The notes under the pieces: generated by a model | What the model saw: the letters and a program-made list of their open reading frames with translations, nothing else | The model's database searches: none | Told to the model about the DNA's origin: nothing | Assembly (NCBI GenBank): GCA_002727315.1 | Contig: PBWR01000007.1 | Span: 1-64,000, forward strand | Length of the DNA stretch: 64,000 nt | Direction of reading: 5' to 3' | From: Alphaproteobacteria bacterium | GTDB lineage: Bacteria; Pseudomonadota; Alphaproteobacteria; UBA6615 | Part shown: one piece after another, positions 34,604-43,860 of the stretch | Layout: every line of letters starts with the position of its first letter | Numbering within the stretch: the stretch's first letter is position 1 | Program-made: the position numbers and the translations under genes

Positions 34604-36318
34604 GCGATATTTTTCGCGACCAGATAGTTGTTGAGCGCAAGATACTCGAGACCGGATAGACGCAACACACGCAGCGCGTCAGCCGGCCCGCAGACGATCG
34701 GCTCGCCATGCAGATTGAACGAGGTGTTCATAATGGCGCCACGCCCGGTGCGCTTGCGGTATTCAGCTATCACAGCGTGGTAGTCGGGGTTGGCGGCGCG
34801 GGTCACCACCTGTGGCCGGATCGTCCGGTCCTTGGGGTGCGAGGCCGCGCTGATGTCCTTGTATCGATCTTCGGCCGTCGGAAACGCGAAGGTCATGTAT
34901 TGCGGCGCAATACCCTTCGGGTCGTCAAAATACTCTTGGGCTGCCTCCTCCAGAATGCTCGGCGCGAACGGCATCCAGAAATCGCGCATCTTGATCATTG
35001 CGTTGATCGTATCGACACGGCTGAAATCGTCGGCGGGCGACAGGATACTGCGGTTGCCCAGTGCACGCGCACCCCACTCCATCGGACCTCGGCATGATGC
35101 GACGATCTCTCCATTGGCGAGTAGTTCGGCAATCGCAATGTTCATGTCGTCGGGCTGGGTGACCTCCAGCGCAGACATTTTGGTTGCCTCCTCAACGGCC
35201 GCCTCCTCCTCGTCGCCCCGCGAACCGCCGAGATAAAGGTTCGGCAGGACACTCGCCTCGAAGGATTCACTGGCATTGGTCTGGTGGTAATGGTGCAACG
35301 CGGCTCCGATCGACAGCGATTCGTCGCCCGCACTCGGCATGACGTACATCGATCGGACTTCAGGCATTTCGGCGATCAACATGTTCGCCTTCACGTTCAT
35401 GAATACGCCGCCGCCGCAGACAAGATCGGAGACACCGGTGCTGGCGATGCAGCCACGCACCCAAGCCACTAGCATTTCCTCCGTGAACAGTTGCGTCGCG
35501 CCGGCGATCGTATCGAAACGTACGCGCTCGAACTGTTCACGCAGATAGTCGTAGCAGTAGTTGGTCGACAGATCGCTGGCGAGCTCGAACCGCAAACCAT
35601 CCTCTGACACGCGCAGCAGCTTCCGCAGCGCATCCGCTGCCTGGTCCGACCGCTCGGGGTCGGCATAGGGTGCGAGCCCCATCAGCTTGTACTCATGCTC
35701 CCACGGTGTCATCCCCATCATGTAGGTGACACGCGAGTAGATCTTGCCGAGCGAGGCGTGCCGGTCAGTCTCGGCAATACGGTCGATCGACGTTCCCTGA
35801 CAGATCGATACCGTGGCGCTCAGATTGTCGCCCGCGCCGTCACAGGTGAGGCCAAGCGCAGTCTGACCCGCTTTGATGTTCGGCGCGGTGTAGTAGGCGG
35901 CCGTCAGATGGGCCAGATGATGCTCGACGAAACTGACCTTGTCCGGCGCAACGCCGAGATGTTCGACCACATCGTCGATGCGCTCGCCGCGGCGGATATC
36001 CAGCATCTTGTGCGCATAGTCCTTGGGCCGACGGGCGTCGGCGCGCTGTTCCTTCAGGCCAACCGGATACCAACGCGTGATGTCCTCGAGATGCGCGCGC
36101 GCGTGCATGAAGTTCGAGGCATAGACCACCGCATCCAGCTCGCCGGCATCGATACCGCCTATCGCGAGCACGTCCTCAATGGAACGGCGTGGATAGCCGA
36201 TATCGTTCTTGTTGCGCGACAGCCGCTCCTCATTGACGGAGGCAACGACGGCACCATCGCAGATAAGGGAGGCGCCACAATTGTGGCCGTCGTGAATACC
36301 TAGAATCCAGATCGACAT
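34600..36318 (-). CDS. NodU/CmcH-family carbamoyltransferase
   Basis: A 572-residue O-carbamoyltransferase using carbamoyl phosphate and ATP. ILGIHDGHNCGASLI opens the Kae1-like domain; FVEHHLAHLTAAYY has the metal-binding His pair, LTCDGAGDNLSATV and LVCGGGVFMNVKANM bind ATP. The C-terminal YrdC-like carbamoyl-transfer domain includes GPMEWGARALGNRSIL, FWMPFAPSIL and TGRGAIMNTSFNLHGEPIV, the family hallmark. Full length. Expected to place a carbamoyl ester on a sugar of the island's glycan, as NolO and NodU do on Nod factors. Confidence 0.92.
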   Translation of the reverse strand: MSIWILGIHDGHNCGASLICDGAVVASVNEERLSRNKNDIGYPRRSIEDVLAIGGIDAGELDAVVYASNFMHARAHLEDITRWYPVGLKEQRADARRPKDYAHKMLDIRRGERIDDVVEHLGVAPDKVSFVEHHLAHLTAAYYTAPNIKAGQTALGLTCDGAGDNLSATVSICQGTSIDRIAETDRHASLGKIYSRVTYMMGMTPWEHEYKLMGLAPYADPERSDQAADALRKLLRVSEDGLRFELASDLSTNYCYDYLREQFERVRFDTIAGATQLFTEEMLVAWVRGCIASTGVSDLVCGGGVFMNVKANMLIAEMPEVRSMYVMPSAGDESLSIGAALHHYHQTNASESFEASVLPNLYLGGSRGDEEEAAVEEATKMSALEVTQPDDMNIAIAELLANGEIVASCRGPMEWGARALGNRSILSPADDFSRVDTINAMIKMRDFWMPFAPSILEEAAQEYFDDPKGIAPQYMTFAFPTAEDRYKDISAASHPKDRTIRPQVVTRAANPDYHAVIAEYRKRTGRGAIMNTSFNLHGEPIVCGPADALRVLRLSGLEYLALNNYLVAKNIA

Positions 36319-36320
36319 GG

Positions 36321-37079
36321 TTATCCGTTAGTTGGTTCAATGGACTCGTCGGGCGAAGCGCCCCGCGCGGCCCGGTAGGGTTCGCAGTTATCCGCCAGCG
36401 CGTGCATTAATACGTTGTCGCGTTCGGCGCGGAAATAGTCGAGTGCGGCAACAGGGTCGCGTGCGGTGTCCCGATCCCACCAGATCGGATGGGTCAGGAG
36501 CTGCAGCGCACGCCCCTCGCCGACGGCAGCGTGATCGAACGGGTGGCCGTGATGCCAGGCACCGCGACTGTCCGAGCAATAGCCAATATCGTGGAAGTAG
36601 CGCGGCTGATAGCTGTGCGACCGCCCCGCGATATCGTCCGGTCGTCCCAGAAGTGCGCTCGACGGCCGGTGGAAACTGATCATCTCGACCGGCCGACCGG
36701 TCAACGTGGCGAGAACGCTGCATTCTTCCGCCGCAGCACGGTCTAGCGCGGCAGCATCGTCGGGATACAGCGAGGCATTCAGATGCAGGCCGATCTCGTG
36801 GCCCAGCTCGGCAATCCGGTCGAGCTGCCGTCGCCCATGGTCGGACCAGGGGTTGTACATCTCGGTCCGCAGCAGCACGAAATAGTGCGCAGCGACCCCC
36901 AACTCGGCCTCGATCTCGGCCGTTGTGACAGCCGCGTCGATCGACATATCGAGATCGTGGCGCAGAACCAGGTGCCGCGCATTCGGCGCGACGGCATCAT
37001 AGCCGACCGCGCCGTAACCCCGCTCCAGCATGCCGGTGACCAGTGACCGGTAACCATCGCGTGTGAAATCTGTGGCCAT
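36321..37079 (-). CDS. Polysaccharide-deacetylase-like protein (NodB-fold)
   Basis: A 252-residue beta/alpha-barrel protein. LVLRHDLDMSIDAA carries the HDxD motif 1, with the catalytic base and first metal ligand. GHEIGLHLNASLYPD is motif 2, SFHRPSSALLG has the motif-3-like Arg, and LLTHPIWW the late His. The motifs are recognisable but altered from NodB/PgdA, as in many polysaccharide-cluster members whose substrates are unknown. It overlaps the next gene by one base (TAATG). Confidence 0.8.
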   Translation of the reverse strand: MATDFTRDGYRSLVTGMLERGYGAVGYDAVAPNARHLVLRHDLDMSIDAAVTTAEIEAELGVAAHYFVLLRTEMYNPWSDHGRRQLDRIAELGHEIGLHLNASLYPDDAAALDRAAAEECSVLATLTGRPVEMISFHRPSSALLGRPDDIAGRSHSYQPRYFHDIGYCSDSRGAWHHGHPFDHAAVGEGRALQLLTHPIWWDRDTARDPVAALDYFRAERDNVLMHALADNCEPYRAARGASPDESIEPTNG

Positions 37080-38350
37080 TACCCGACGGCCTCCGCCGCC
37101 CGCGCTCCGGACAGCACCGAACGGTAGATTTCAGCAACGTCGCGCGCGCGCGCCTCGCCGTCGAACAGCATCCGGGCCTTCTGCCGGTTGGCATCCTGCA
37201 TGGACCCGCGCATCTCGGGTGAGTCGGCGAGCGCAACCAGATGGTCGGCCATGCGCTCGGCATCAAAAGTCTCGTCGATGAAGCCGTTCACGCCGTTGGC
37301 AACAAAATCCTCGAATGAACCGAGGGTCAGCACCGGCACGCCAGCGGCGAGCGCTTCGATGATGTCGCGCCCCCACGGGTTCGCCTGTCGGGTCAGCTTG
37401 ATCAGCGCGTCGCAGGCGGCAAGGGCACGTTCGGGTTCGCGAACATGACCGGGAAAGTACACCATGTCGGTCAGTCCAGACCGGTCTGCGCGCGACACGA
37501 TCGATTCATAGTAGGGCGCCGCGCGACCCGTCAGGGCACTGGTCAGCGCAGGCTGGCCACACATATAGAACGCGAAGCGGGTCTCGCCGCGACGCTGCAA
37601 GGCTTCCGCGACGTCAACAATCCGATCGACGCCCCGCGAGGGTGAGAAATTGGTCAATGACAGGACACGAAACCGTCCGGGCGGATCGCTCAGTTCCGGC
37701 AATGGCTGCGCCGCTTCATCGGGAATCGGGATGATATTGTGCACGACACTGGTGCGCTCCGCGGCAAACCTGTTGCCCGACAACATTCGGAAATGCGCCC
37801 GGTTCGGCTCCGTTATGAAGATGACATGGCTGGCGGTACGGGCCATCAGCCGGTGCACGCGGCGCGCGAACCAGCCGGGCGTTAACAGTGTTCGCACATG
37901 GCCGATCCAAGGCAAATCGAAGCGCCTGGCGATGAATGCGCCGGTCAGGGCGAGGCTCTCATGGTTGATGTGCAGGAGGCGAATATCGCGTTCGGCAACC
38001 ATTGGCGCGAGCCGGCCCAGCAGGGACCGCAGCTTGCGCAGTTTCCAGGCATACAGCATGAACGCAATCGCGTTCTTGCGGTCGCCGGGCCGAAAGGAGG
38101 GAATCTCCGGCATGACCCGACAATCGACACCGATTGCCCGATAGCGCTCCTCGACCGGTCCGGCCTTGCGCAGCAGTACGATCGGCTCGAAAACGCTGCG
38201 GTCTAGTGCTTCAACGAGGTAGTAGAGCGAGCGCGACGAACCGCCCCATCCTCCCTCGACATCGAGATAGAGCACGCAGGTTCGGTCATCAGGCGACCCG
38301 ACATCTTCTGTTCGCCCTGCCGGCGCGCTGGCGATCGCGTGGTCAGACAT
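37079..38350 (-). CDS. Glycosyltransferase family 4
   Basis: A 423-residue GT-B protein. VLYLDVEGGWGGSSRSLYYL is the N-terminal loop; the C-terminal half has RVLSLTNFSPSRGVDRIVDVA, YFPGHVREPERALAACDALI, GRDIIEALAAGVPVLTLGS (EX7E region) and a final helix. Start at ATG 38350 is chosen as it lies eight bases inside the LpxD-like gene's end; a long in-frame extension is antisense-like and rejected. It might use a membrane acceptor but has no transmembrane helix. Confidence 0.85.
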   Translation of the reverse strand: MSDHAIASAPAGRTEDVGSPDDRTCVLYLDVEGGWGGSSRSLYYLVEALDRSVFEPIVLLRKAGPVEERYRAIGVDCRVMPEIPSFRPGDRKNAIAFMLYAWKLRKLRSLLGRLAPMVAERDIRLLHINHESLALTGAFIARRFDLPWIGHVRTLLTPGWFARRVHRLMARTASHVIFITEPNRAHFRMLSGNRFAAERTSVVHNIIPIPDEAAQPLPELSDPPGRFRVLSLTNFSPSRGVDRIVDVAEALQRRGETRFAFYMCGQPALTSALTGRAAPYYESIVSRADRSGLTDMVYFPGHVREPERALAACDALIKLTRQANPWGRDIIEALAAGVPVLTLGSFEDFVANGVNGFIDETFDAERMADHLVALADSPEMRGSMQDANRQKARMLFDGEARARDVAEIYRSVLSGARAAEAVG

Positions 38351-39254
38351 CGCGTTTGAAGCGCGCCGGAACGCCCATAACGACAGTGCGCGCTGAAACA
38401 TCGTTGGTGACCACCGCCCCCATGCCAACCGTGGCACCGTCACCGACCGACAGACCCTGGCGGATCGCGGCGCTCTGACCGATCCAGCACCCGGTCCCGA
38501 TCGTGACGCGGGAGCTGATGTCGCAATGGGCAGTGACGGTGCTGCGCGCGCCGACCCGCACTTCGTTGCCGAGATGCGCAAGGTCGTTGATCATCGCGCC
38601 CTCGCCGAGCACGGTGTCACGAAACGCACCGCGCGAGATGACACAATTGTTGCCGATCTCGACGCCGTCCTCGATGACCACGCCGCCGAAACAGGGGAAA
38701 CGGATCATTTCCGCCTTGGCATGGTCGGTGTTCGATGTGCCGAAACTGAAGGCGTTCTCGCCGATCACACTGCCATTGCGAATGGACACGTTGCGCCCGA
38801 TCGTGACCTGGTTCCGCAGCACGACGTTGGCGCCCAAACGCGTGCCGTCGCCAACACTGATATCGCCCTCAAGCACGCAGCCCGGGCCGACCAGAGCGGT
38901 CGGCGCAACAATGACCCCGGGGCCGATATGCGCCGTCGGGGAAATGCCCGGCTCGTGCCGGTCGCCAATCATGTCGAAGAGTCGGCAGAAATCGAATTTC
39001 GGATTGGCGCTTACGATGACGGCAGCACCGGCCGCGCGCAAATGTTGCTGACGGTCGCTGGTGGCAATGACCACGCAGCCCTCCGGCAGCGGCGCCACCG
39101 GACCATCGGGCGGGCCACCTGCGAAGCAGAGTACGGCGGCTTCATCCGGCGGGAAGGGCGCAACGCCTGAGACGGTCGTATCGTCGCCGTCCAGCGGCAG
39201 GTTCAGTCGACTGGCAATGTCGCGTGCGGAGAGAGGTTCGATGTCTCGTTTCAT
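38343..39254 (-). CDS. LpxD-like N-acyltransferase with left-handed beta-helix
   Basis: A 303-residue protein. Residues 1-100 resemble the LpxD uridine-binding domain (SARDIASRLNLPLDGDDTTV, PPDEAAVLCFAGG). The rest is hexapeptide-repeat beta-helix: ISPTAHIGPGVIVAPTALVG, VGDGTRLGANVVLRNQVTIG, IEDGVEIGNNCVISRGAF, NDLAHLGNEVRVGARSTVTA, where the catalytic His is in LAHLGN. A GVPARFKRDV tail ends it. It probably adds an acyl group to a sugar amine of the island's glycan rather than lipid A, since the housekeeping lpxD sits elsewhere in a lipid-A operon. Start at 39254 has ATGA coupling with the upstream gene. Confidence 0.82.
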   Translation of the reverse strand: MKRDIEPLSARDIASRLNLPLDGDDTTVSGVAPFPPDEAAVLCFAGGPPDGPVAPLPEGCVVIATSDRQQHLRAAGAAVIVSANPKFDFCRLFDMIGDRHEPGISPTAHIGPGVIVAPTALVGPGCVLEGDISVGDGTRLGANVVLRNQVTIGRNVSIRNGSVIGENAFSFGTSNTDHAKAEMIRFPCFGGVVIEDGVEIGNNCVISRGAFRDTVLGEGAMINDLAHLGNEVRVGARSTVTAHCDISSRVTIGTGCWIGQSAAIRQGLSVGDGATVGMGAVVTNDVSARTVVMGVPARFKRDV

Positions 39255-40927
39255 CGGGGAAACCACGGTGACGGTTCACCCGTCACCGCGTCCATATATT
39301 TACGAATGTGGAAGGCGATGGCCCCCAACGGGCCGAGATCAGCGCTTATGACATCACGATAGCGCCAGGCCGCAAACGCGCAGAGCGGCTGCATCCAGTA
39401 GGTAAGGTAGCGCCGCTCGAACGCATGCCAGCGTTCGGCACCCAGCGGCGCATGCAGGATCTTGGCAATCTGTCGCGCGACCATCACGGAGACCGGGCGA
39501 ATGCGCATCGGGTTAACGGGTATATCACGCCACACGCCACCCCAATTGTGCCGTTCGAGAACCTCGCGGTACAGCGACTGGTTGGCCTTGGCCGACAACG
39601 GCACATGCTCCCAGAAGTCCAGACAGGGGCGCTCCCACAAGGGCAGACGCCAGTCGAGCCCAAGATACTCGTATAGCCGCTGTCCGTTGATCACATACTT
39701 GGCCTGACGGTCGATGAACTCGCCATATTCGTAGACCCCGGAATCGTATTCGGGGTCTTCGGGCAGTCCGCCGGCGGCCATGATTTCCGCAGTCAGCAAA
39801 GACCGGATGCCCGCCATGCGTTCGGGCGTCGCGAGCCCCGACCAATGCTTGTACTGCTTGTCGACCAGAGCGTCGAGAATCCGCTCCAGACGCACATCGT
39901 CCGATCCGCCGGCATGTCCGATCATCGATTTCGGGATGTGGTTGCCGCTGGTGAAGTCCCCGGACTGTCCGTTGACGACAAGCGTTTCCGCCGGCAGGTC
40001 TCCGCGTTCACGCAATGTGGTGAGTGCAAGATAATCCTGCGGAAACGGGATGGCGGTGAAACTGTCGACATAAGCTTCATAGGCTCGGTGATCGTCGCTA
40101 GCCCATGCCACCCCCACCGACGCGTTTGTGTAGGGTATGAACGACCAACGATAGCCGAGCCGCTGTGCAATCTCGCGGCTGACCACCGCCTCGCGGTTGC
40201 CGGCGCGGCCATAGGCAATGCAGTGCACATTGTCGTAGCCGGCGGTGGCAAGCCCGGACGCGATGAAACGCGAATCAAGCCCGGCCGAAAGAGGCACGAG
40301 AATCGGCCGCCCGGCAGCATCCTCAATCAGCCGCTCGATCAGGTTCTCATGCATCCCAGACAAGGCCGCGGCAAGGTCGCCCGGATCGGCATCCACCGGC
40401 TGTTGCGGCCGCCAGGTGTGGTAGGTCCCCACGGTGCAGGGCGCGTCGGGAGCCGACAGCAGGAAAGTACCGGGTATCAGCTGGCGGATCGGGCCGTAGA
40501 TCGTTCCGGCACCAATGGTAAAGCCGCCCATCGCGAAAGCATCACCTTGCGCGGGATCGATATCCTCCGGACCGAGACCGAGGGTGGTGCGCAACCTCGG
40601 CCCGTCATGGGTCACGTAGACGATGCCATCGCGCTGCGACCAGATGAGCGGAGAGGAGCGGACCGGGTCGACCGCGGCGAGTGACCATTCGGGGCCCGTC
40701 ACGATCAGCGCAAAATGACCGTCGAGTGCGTCGAGCCAGCCGGGAATTTGGGTTCGCGACAGCGCGGCGGCTTCCTCGGCAAGCGCTTCGACCGGCCGAC
40801 CGCGCACATGGCCGCGAATCCACAGAACCCTGTCGCCCGCGGAACGTCGGCGCCAGCCGAAGCGTTCGGAGACGAGCGCCTCGATGCGGGGGTTCGTGGT
40901 GGCGGGTGCGGGGCGCGAGTCGGTCAT
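39251..40927 (-). CDS. Asparagine-synthase-like amidating enzyme lacking the N-terminal Cys
   Basis: A 558-residue protein. Residues 30-200 resemble an Ntn glutaminase-like domain (FALIVTGPEWSLAAVDPVRS), but the protein does not begin Met-Cys-Gly, so the glutaminase nucleophile is missing. The synthetase domain carries the PP-loop PILVPLSAGLDSRFIASGLA, SREIAQRLGYRWSFIPY, VVNGQSGDFTSGNHIP and a C-terminal RLPLWERPCLDFWEHVP. Family members in polysaccharide loci make carboxamides of sugar acids or use other amine donors. Donor and acceptor here are unknown. ATG 40927 is used; longer starts lie inside the next gene. Confidence 0.85.
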   Translation of the reverse strand: MTDSRPAPATTNPRIEALVSERFGWRRRSAGDRVLWIRGHVRGRPVEALAEEAAALSRTQIPGWLDALDGHFALIVTGPEWSLAAVDPVRSSPLIWSQRDGIVYVTHDGPRLRTTLGLGPEDIDPAQGDAFAMGGFTIGAGTIYGPIRQLIPGTFLLSAPDAPCTVGTYHTWRPQQPVDADPGDLAAALSGMHENLIERLIEDAAGRPILVPLSAGLDSRFIASGLATAGYDNVHCIAYGRAGNREAVVSREIAQRLGYRWSFIPYTNASVGVAWASDDHRAYEAYVDSFTAIPFPQDYLALTTLRERGDLPAETLVVNGQSGDFTSGNHIPKSMIGHAGGSDDVRLERILDALVDKQYKHWSGLATPERMAGIRSLLTAEIMAAGGLPEDPEYDSGVYEYGEFIDRQAKYVINGQRLYEYLGLDWRLPLWERPCLDFWEHVPLSAKANQSLYREVLERHNWGGVWRDIPVNPMRIRPVSVMVARQIAKILHAPLGAERWHAFERRYLTYWMQPLCAFAAWRYRDVISADLGPLGAIAFHIRKYMDAVTGEPSPWFPR

Positions 40928-40934
40928 CTTGGTA

Positions 40935-42512
40935 TCAGGCCGCAGCAAGAAACAGGCGGCGAAAATAGCCGGGATCCGCGACCGTCGGGGTATCGCAGAC
41001 GACCGCTTCGAGTTCGTCTCGGTCGATGATCGGGCGGTTTCGTTGGTCGTAAGTGGCCCGCACGATATGACAGCGTGCGGCAATGGCGTCGCGATGCGTT
41101 TCACCGAATTTCATGGTGCCATGATCGACGAGAACGATCGACCGATCGGTGCACAGTCCGACAGCGAGGGTGGTGGTTGCCGGGAAATCGTAGACCAGAA
41201 CGTCAACATCGCCGACCGCTTCTTCGAAACGGGCGGTGACCGTACGGACATCGCGCGTCGGCGCCAGCGCGGGTGGCGGTTGAAGGCCTCCGGGATGGGG
41301 CTTACAGACAAGATCGATCGGCATCTCGCGAAGCAAACCGATCAGCCTTGTCTGCCAATCGGCATACAGCGGCGCCGGCAGGACCGGCGGGCTGACCTGA
41401 TGCAGACCGTAGAAGAGGGTCGAGACGTACATGACGCGCCGTCGATCGCCGGCTGCGGGCGTGCGCGCCAGCCCAACGCCACCAACATCCAGGCCAGGAT
41501 CACCCGGCCCGCCTTCGATCGTGCAATCACCAAGCGGCGCGGCGCGCTGACCCGCCATCCGAAGACCCCTGCTTTCAGCCGCATCCGGCGTGGCAACGAC
41601 GAAACGGGTGCTGACCGACATCTCATTGAGCGCGACCGAATCGGGCGAATCGAGCAGTACGAAGGAACCGCCATGATCGTGTCGGACGGCGGCTCCACCG
41701 CGCCGCATAATCTCAAGTCCCAGCGCGCGCGACATGCGCTTGCCGCCGGTACCGCTGAACAAGCGTGTGGGCAGCTTCGCCGTAGCGCGCAGACGGCCAA
41801 GCAGACGGGCGCTGTCGTCGAAGGAATCGACCAGCACCGCACGGACGTTGTCGGCCAGCCGTTCGCGAATGTCGGCATCGACCGCCAACTCACGGGTCAG
41901 GGCGGCGGTCACTTCGCCGGCCAGACCGTCAGCATCGATGCGGGCGAGAAACGCTTCGTCGGTCTTGTCGGTAAGGGCGAATTCCTCGCCATATGCATTG
42001 CGAACTGCGTGGCTCCCGTCCCGCAGGCTGGTGCGCAGAAGTGAATTGTGCGCAAGCGCGACCCCGTCAGGTGCCAGCATCGCCCGGGGCAGCCGGCGCC
42101 AGGGGGTCCAACTGCTGGTCCGCGCCAGTCGACGCAGCCACAGGCCGCCCGGCGCGGCCGGCTGGCCGATCGGCTGCAGGGCGTCCGGCGCCGGAACGTC
42201 GGCACCGGCGAGGTGATCGAACAGCGGGTGGCCGACAAGGCGTTGCCCGTTGCGCCGCGCCGCATCGCACCAAAGTGCGAACTGGACGAGCGTCATGATC
42301 GGCATCGCCCTCCGACCGAGCAGAACAACGCTGCGCGCATCCGGATCGTCGAGCGCCGAAACAGCATCGACATAGCGACGGTAAATATCGGCCAGGGGCC
42401 CGGCGATCTCGGGGAATCGCGTGGGCCAGCGCACGGTGTCGGGCGCCGCCGCCCAGGCGTCGAGCGTTGCCGGAATGTCCTCCGCCGCGGTCACGATCGC
42501 ATCGTCTCTCAT
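40935..42512 (-). CDS. Putative GT-B-fold glycan biosynthesis protein, family not recognised
   Basis: A 525-residue protein without membrane helices. The N-terminal half is not recognised. The C-terminal half reads VMYVSTLFYGLHQVSPPVL, LREMPIDLVCKPHPGGL, VDVLVYDFPATTTLAVGLCT and SIVLVDHGTMKFGETHRDA, where KPHP and the following S/T-rich acceptor loop recall CDP-glycerol:glycerophosphotransferases and KpsC-type enzymes. So a transferase of the GT-B kind is a reasonable guess. Overlaps the upstream methylase gene by four bases (ATGA), and is seven bases from the Asn-synthase-like gene. Confidence 0.5.
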   Translation of the reverse strand: MRDDAIVTAAEDIPATLDAWAAAPDTVRWPTRFPEIAGPLADIYRRYVDAVSALDDPDARSVVLLGRRAMPIMTLVQFALWCDAARRNGQRLVGHPLFDHLAGADVPAPDALQPIGQPAAPGGLWLRRLARTSSWTPWRRLPRAMLAPDGVALAHNSLLRTSLRDGSHAVRNAYGEEFALTDKTDEAFLARIDADGLAGEVTAALTRELAVDADIRERLADNVRAVLVDSFDDSARLLGRLRATAKLPTRLFSGTGGKRMSRALGLEIMRRGGAAVRHDHGGSFVLLDSPDSVALNEMSVSTRFVVATPDAAESRGLRMAGQRAAPLGDCTIEGGPGDPGLDVGGVGLARTPAAGDRRRVMYVSTLFYGLHQVSPPVLPAPLYADWQTRLIGLLREMPIDLVCKPHPGGLQPPPALAPTRDVRTVTARFEEAVGDVDVLVYDFPATTTLAVGLCTDRSIVLVDHGTMKFGETHRDAIAARCHIVRATYDQRNRPIIDRDELEAVVCDTPTVADPGYFRRLFLAAA

Positions 42513-43153
42513 GCGTCGCTGTCGGTGCCCGCCTTGCGAAACAGCCACCAGGTCAAATCGTCGAGCCCGGTCGCGCGTTTCCAGAAGAACCCATAATCAA
42601 CAAGTTCGAGATCGGGAAAGTTATCCATCCAGAAGCCGCCGAAATCTCGTTTCCAAAGAAACCCGGTATGGCCGCGATACTCGATTTCCACCGGCACCGG
42701 ATTGAAGTACTCGGCGCAGGCAATGTAGCGGCCGCTAACCCGATGCATCTCGCGGCAGGCCGGCAACAGGTCGTCCGGCGCGATATGGATCAGCACCCCG
42801 CTGGTAAAGACCATGTCGATGCTCGCATCGTCGAACGGCAATGCCGCCGCCGTGCCGTCAACGACATGTTCGGCCGGTAGCGCACCGCAGGAGGAGAGTA
42901 TCTCGCGCGCCTTGGCCCCCGGTTCCACCGCATGCAGGTCGGCTCGCGTGATTGCGGCCAGCGCCCGCATATTGAGGCCGATATTGGCGCCAACCTCGAG
43001 AATCGAGCGCGGCGGTTCGACCAGCGGGTCGAGCATACGCCTCCACATGGCCGTCCGGCTGGCGAGGGCGTCGGCGCTGGCATCGTTGCGGTCGGCATAG
43101 TCATCGCCGAATTCACCGCGCCAGAAGGCAACCTGATCGTTTTCCCTGGTCAC
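42509..43153 (-). CDS. Pseudaminic-acid-biosynthesis-associated methylase
   Basis: A 214-residue class I methyltransferase of the TIGR03587 type that accompanies Pse genes. FWRGEFGDDYADRN at the N-terminus is characteristic, ILEVGANIGLNMRALAAI is the SAM loop, IDMVFTSGVLIHIAPDDL and SGRYIACAEYFNPVPVEIEY, HTGFLWKRDFGGFWMDNFPD complete the family pattern. ATGA overlaps join it to pseF upstream and the GT-B-like gene downstream. Expected target is a Pse derivative; the exact position is unknown. Confidence 0.9.
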   Translation of the reverse strand: MTRENDQVAFWRGEFGDDYADRNDASADALASRTAMWRRMLDPLVEPPRSILEVGANIGLNMRALAAITRADLHAVEPGAKAREILSSCGALPAEHVVDGTAAALPFDDASIDMVFTSGVLIHIAPDDLLPACREMHRVSGRYIACAEYFNPVPVEIEYRGHTGFLWKRDFGGFWMDNFPDLELVDYGFFWKRATGLDDLTWWLFRKAGTDSDA

Positions 43154-43860
43154 ACGGCACCTTGCTTCATTGTTTGGTATATCGCCTCGGCGCGCATCCA
43201 GTCCTCTTCGGTGTCGATGTCATGGGCGCGCCAGCGCTCGAAAACGACGCCGCGCGAACGATCGGTCAGCAGGGCCGGTGCGTCGAGAAAGTCCGCGACG
43301 GGGACCCAGTAGAACTGACCCGCATCATGGAAGGTCTCCGGCAGGTCCTGGCTGCGCGTGTCGCGATGTTCCGGCCAGACCATCGCCAGGCTGCCATCCG
43401 GCCGGCGCTCCATGGCGCGCCCGACCGGGGCGGCGAAACCAGTCACCGCGAACGACGATGCCGCACCGCCATCGGCGACGAGGGCAAGCCCGGCGCGCAG
43501 ATCGTCCGGCGTGGTGAACGGTGTTGCGGGGTAGATGCAGCAGGCATAGTCGTAGTGCACGCGCGCATCGAGCGCGTCGAGCGCGTGTTCGAGCACAGCC
43601 GCGGTCGTCGTGTGATCGTCGGCAAGCGCGGAAGGTCGCATGAAGGGAACCTCTGCGCCTGCGCGGGTGGCAATCTCCGCGATCTCGGGTGAATCGGTGC
43701 TGACAATCACTTGTGTAAACAGATCACTCGAAAGCGCACACCCGATCGCATACTCGATCACGGGCCGGCCGGCGAAGGGGCGGATACTTTTCTTATGTAT
43801 CCGCTTGCTGCCGCCACGCGCAGGTATGACAGCGACACATCGGGAACGGGAATCGCTCAA
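43150..43860 (-). CDS. pseF: Pseudaminic acid cytidylyltransferase
   Basis: Activates Pse with CTP to CMP-Pse, the donor for Maf-type or other transferases. A 236-residue NeuA-fold enzyme with AVIPARGGSKRIHKKSIRPF (nucleotide-binding loop), VIVSTDSPEIAEIATRAGAE, YACCIYPATPFTTPDDL, DAGQFYW and DIDTEEDWMRAE with the late acidic motif. Length and blocks fit PseF rather than NeuA. Overlaps pseI by four bases. Confidence 0.93.
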   Translation of the reverse strand: MSDSRSRCVAVIPARGGSKRIHKKSIRPFAGRPVIEYAIGCALSSDLFTQVIVSTDSPEIAEIATRAGAEVPFMRPSALADDHTTTAAVLEHALDALDARVHYDYACCIYPATPFTTPDDLRAGLALVADGGAASSFAVTGFAAPVGRAMERRPDGSLAMVWPEHRDTRSQDLPETFHDAGQFYWVPVADFLDAPALLTDRSRGVVFERWRAHDIDTEEDWMRAEAIYQTMKQGAV

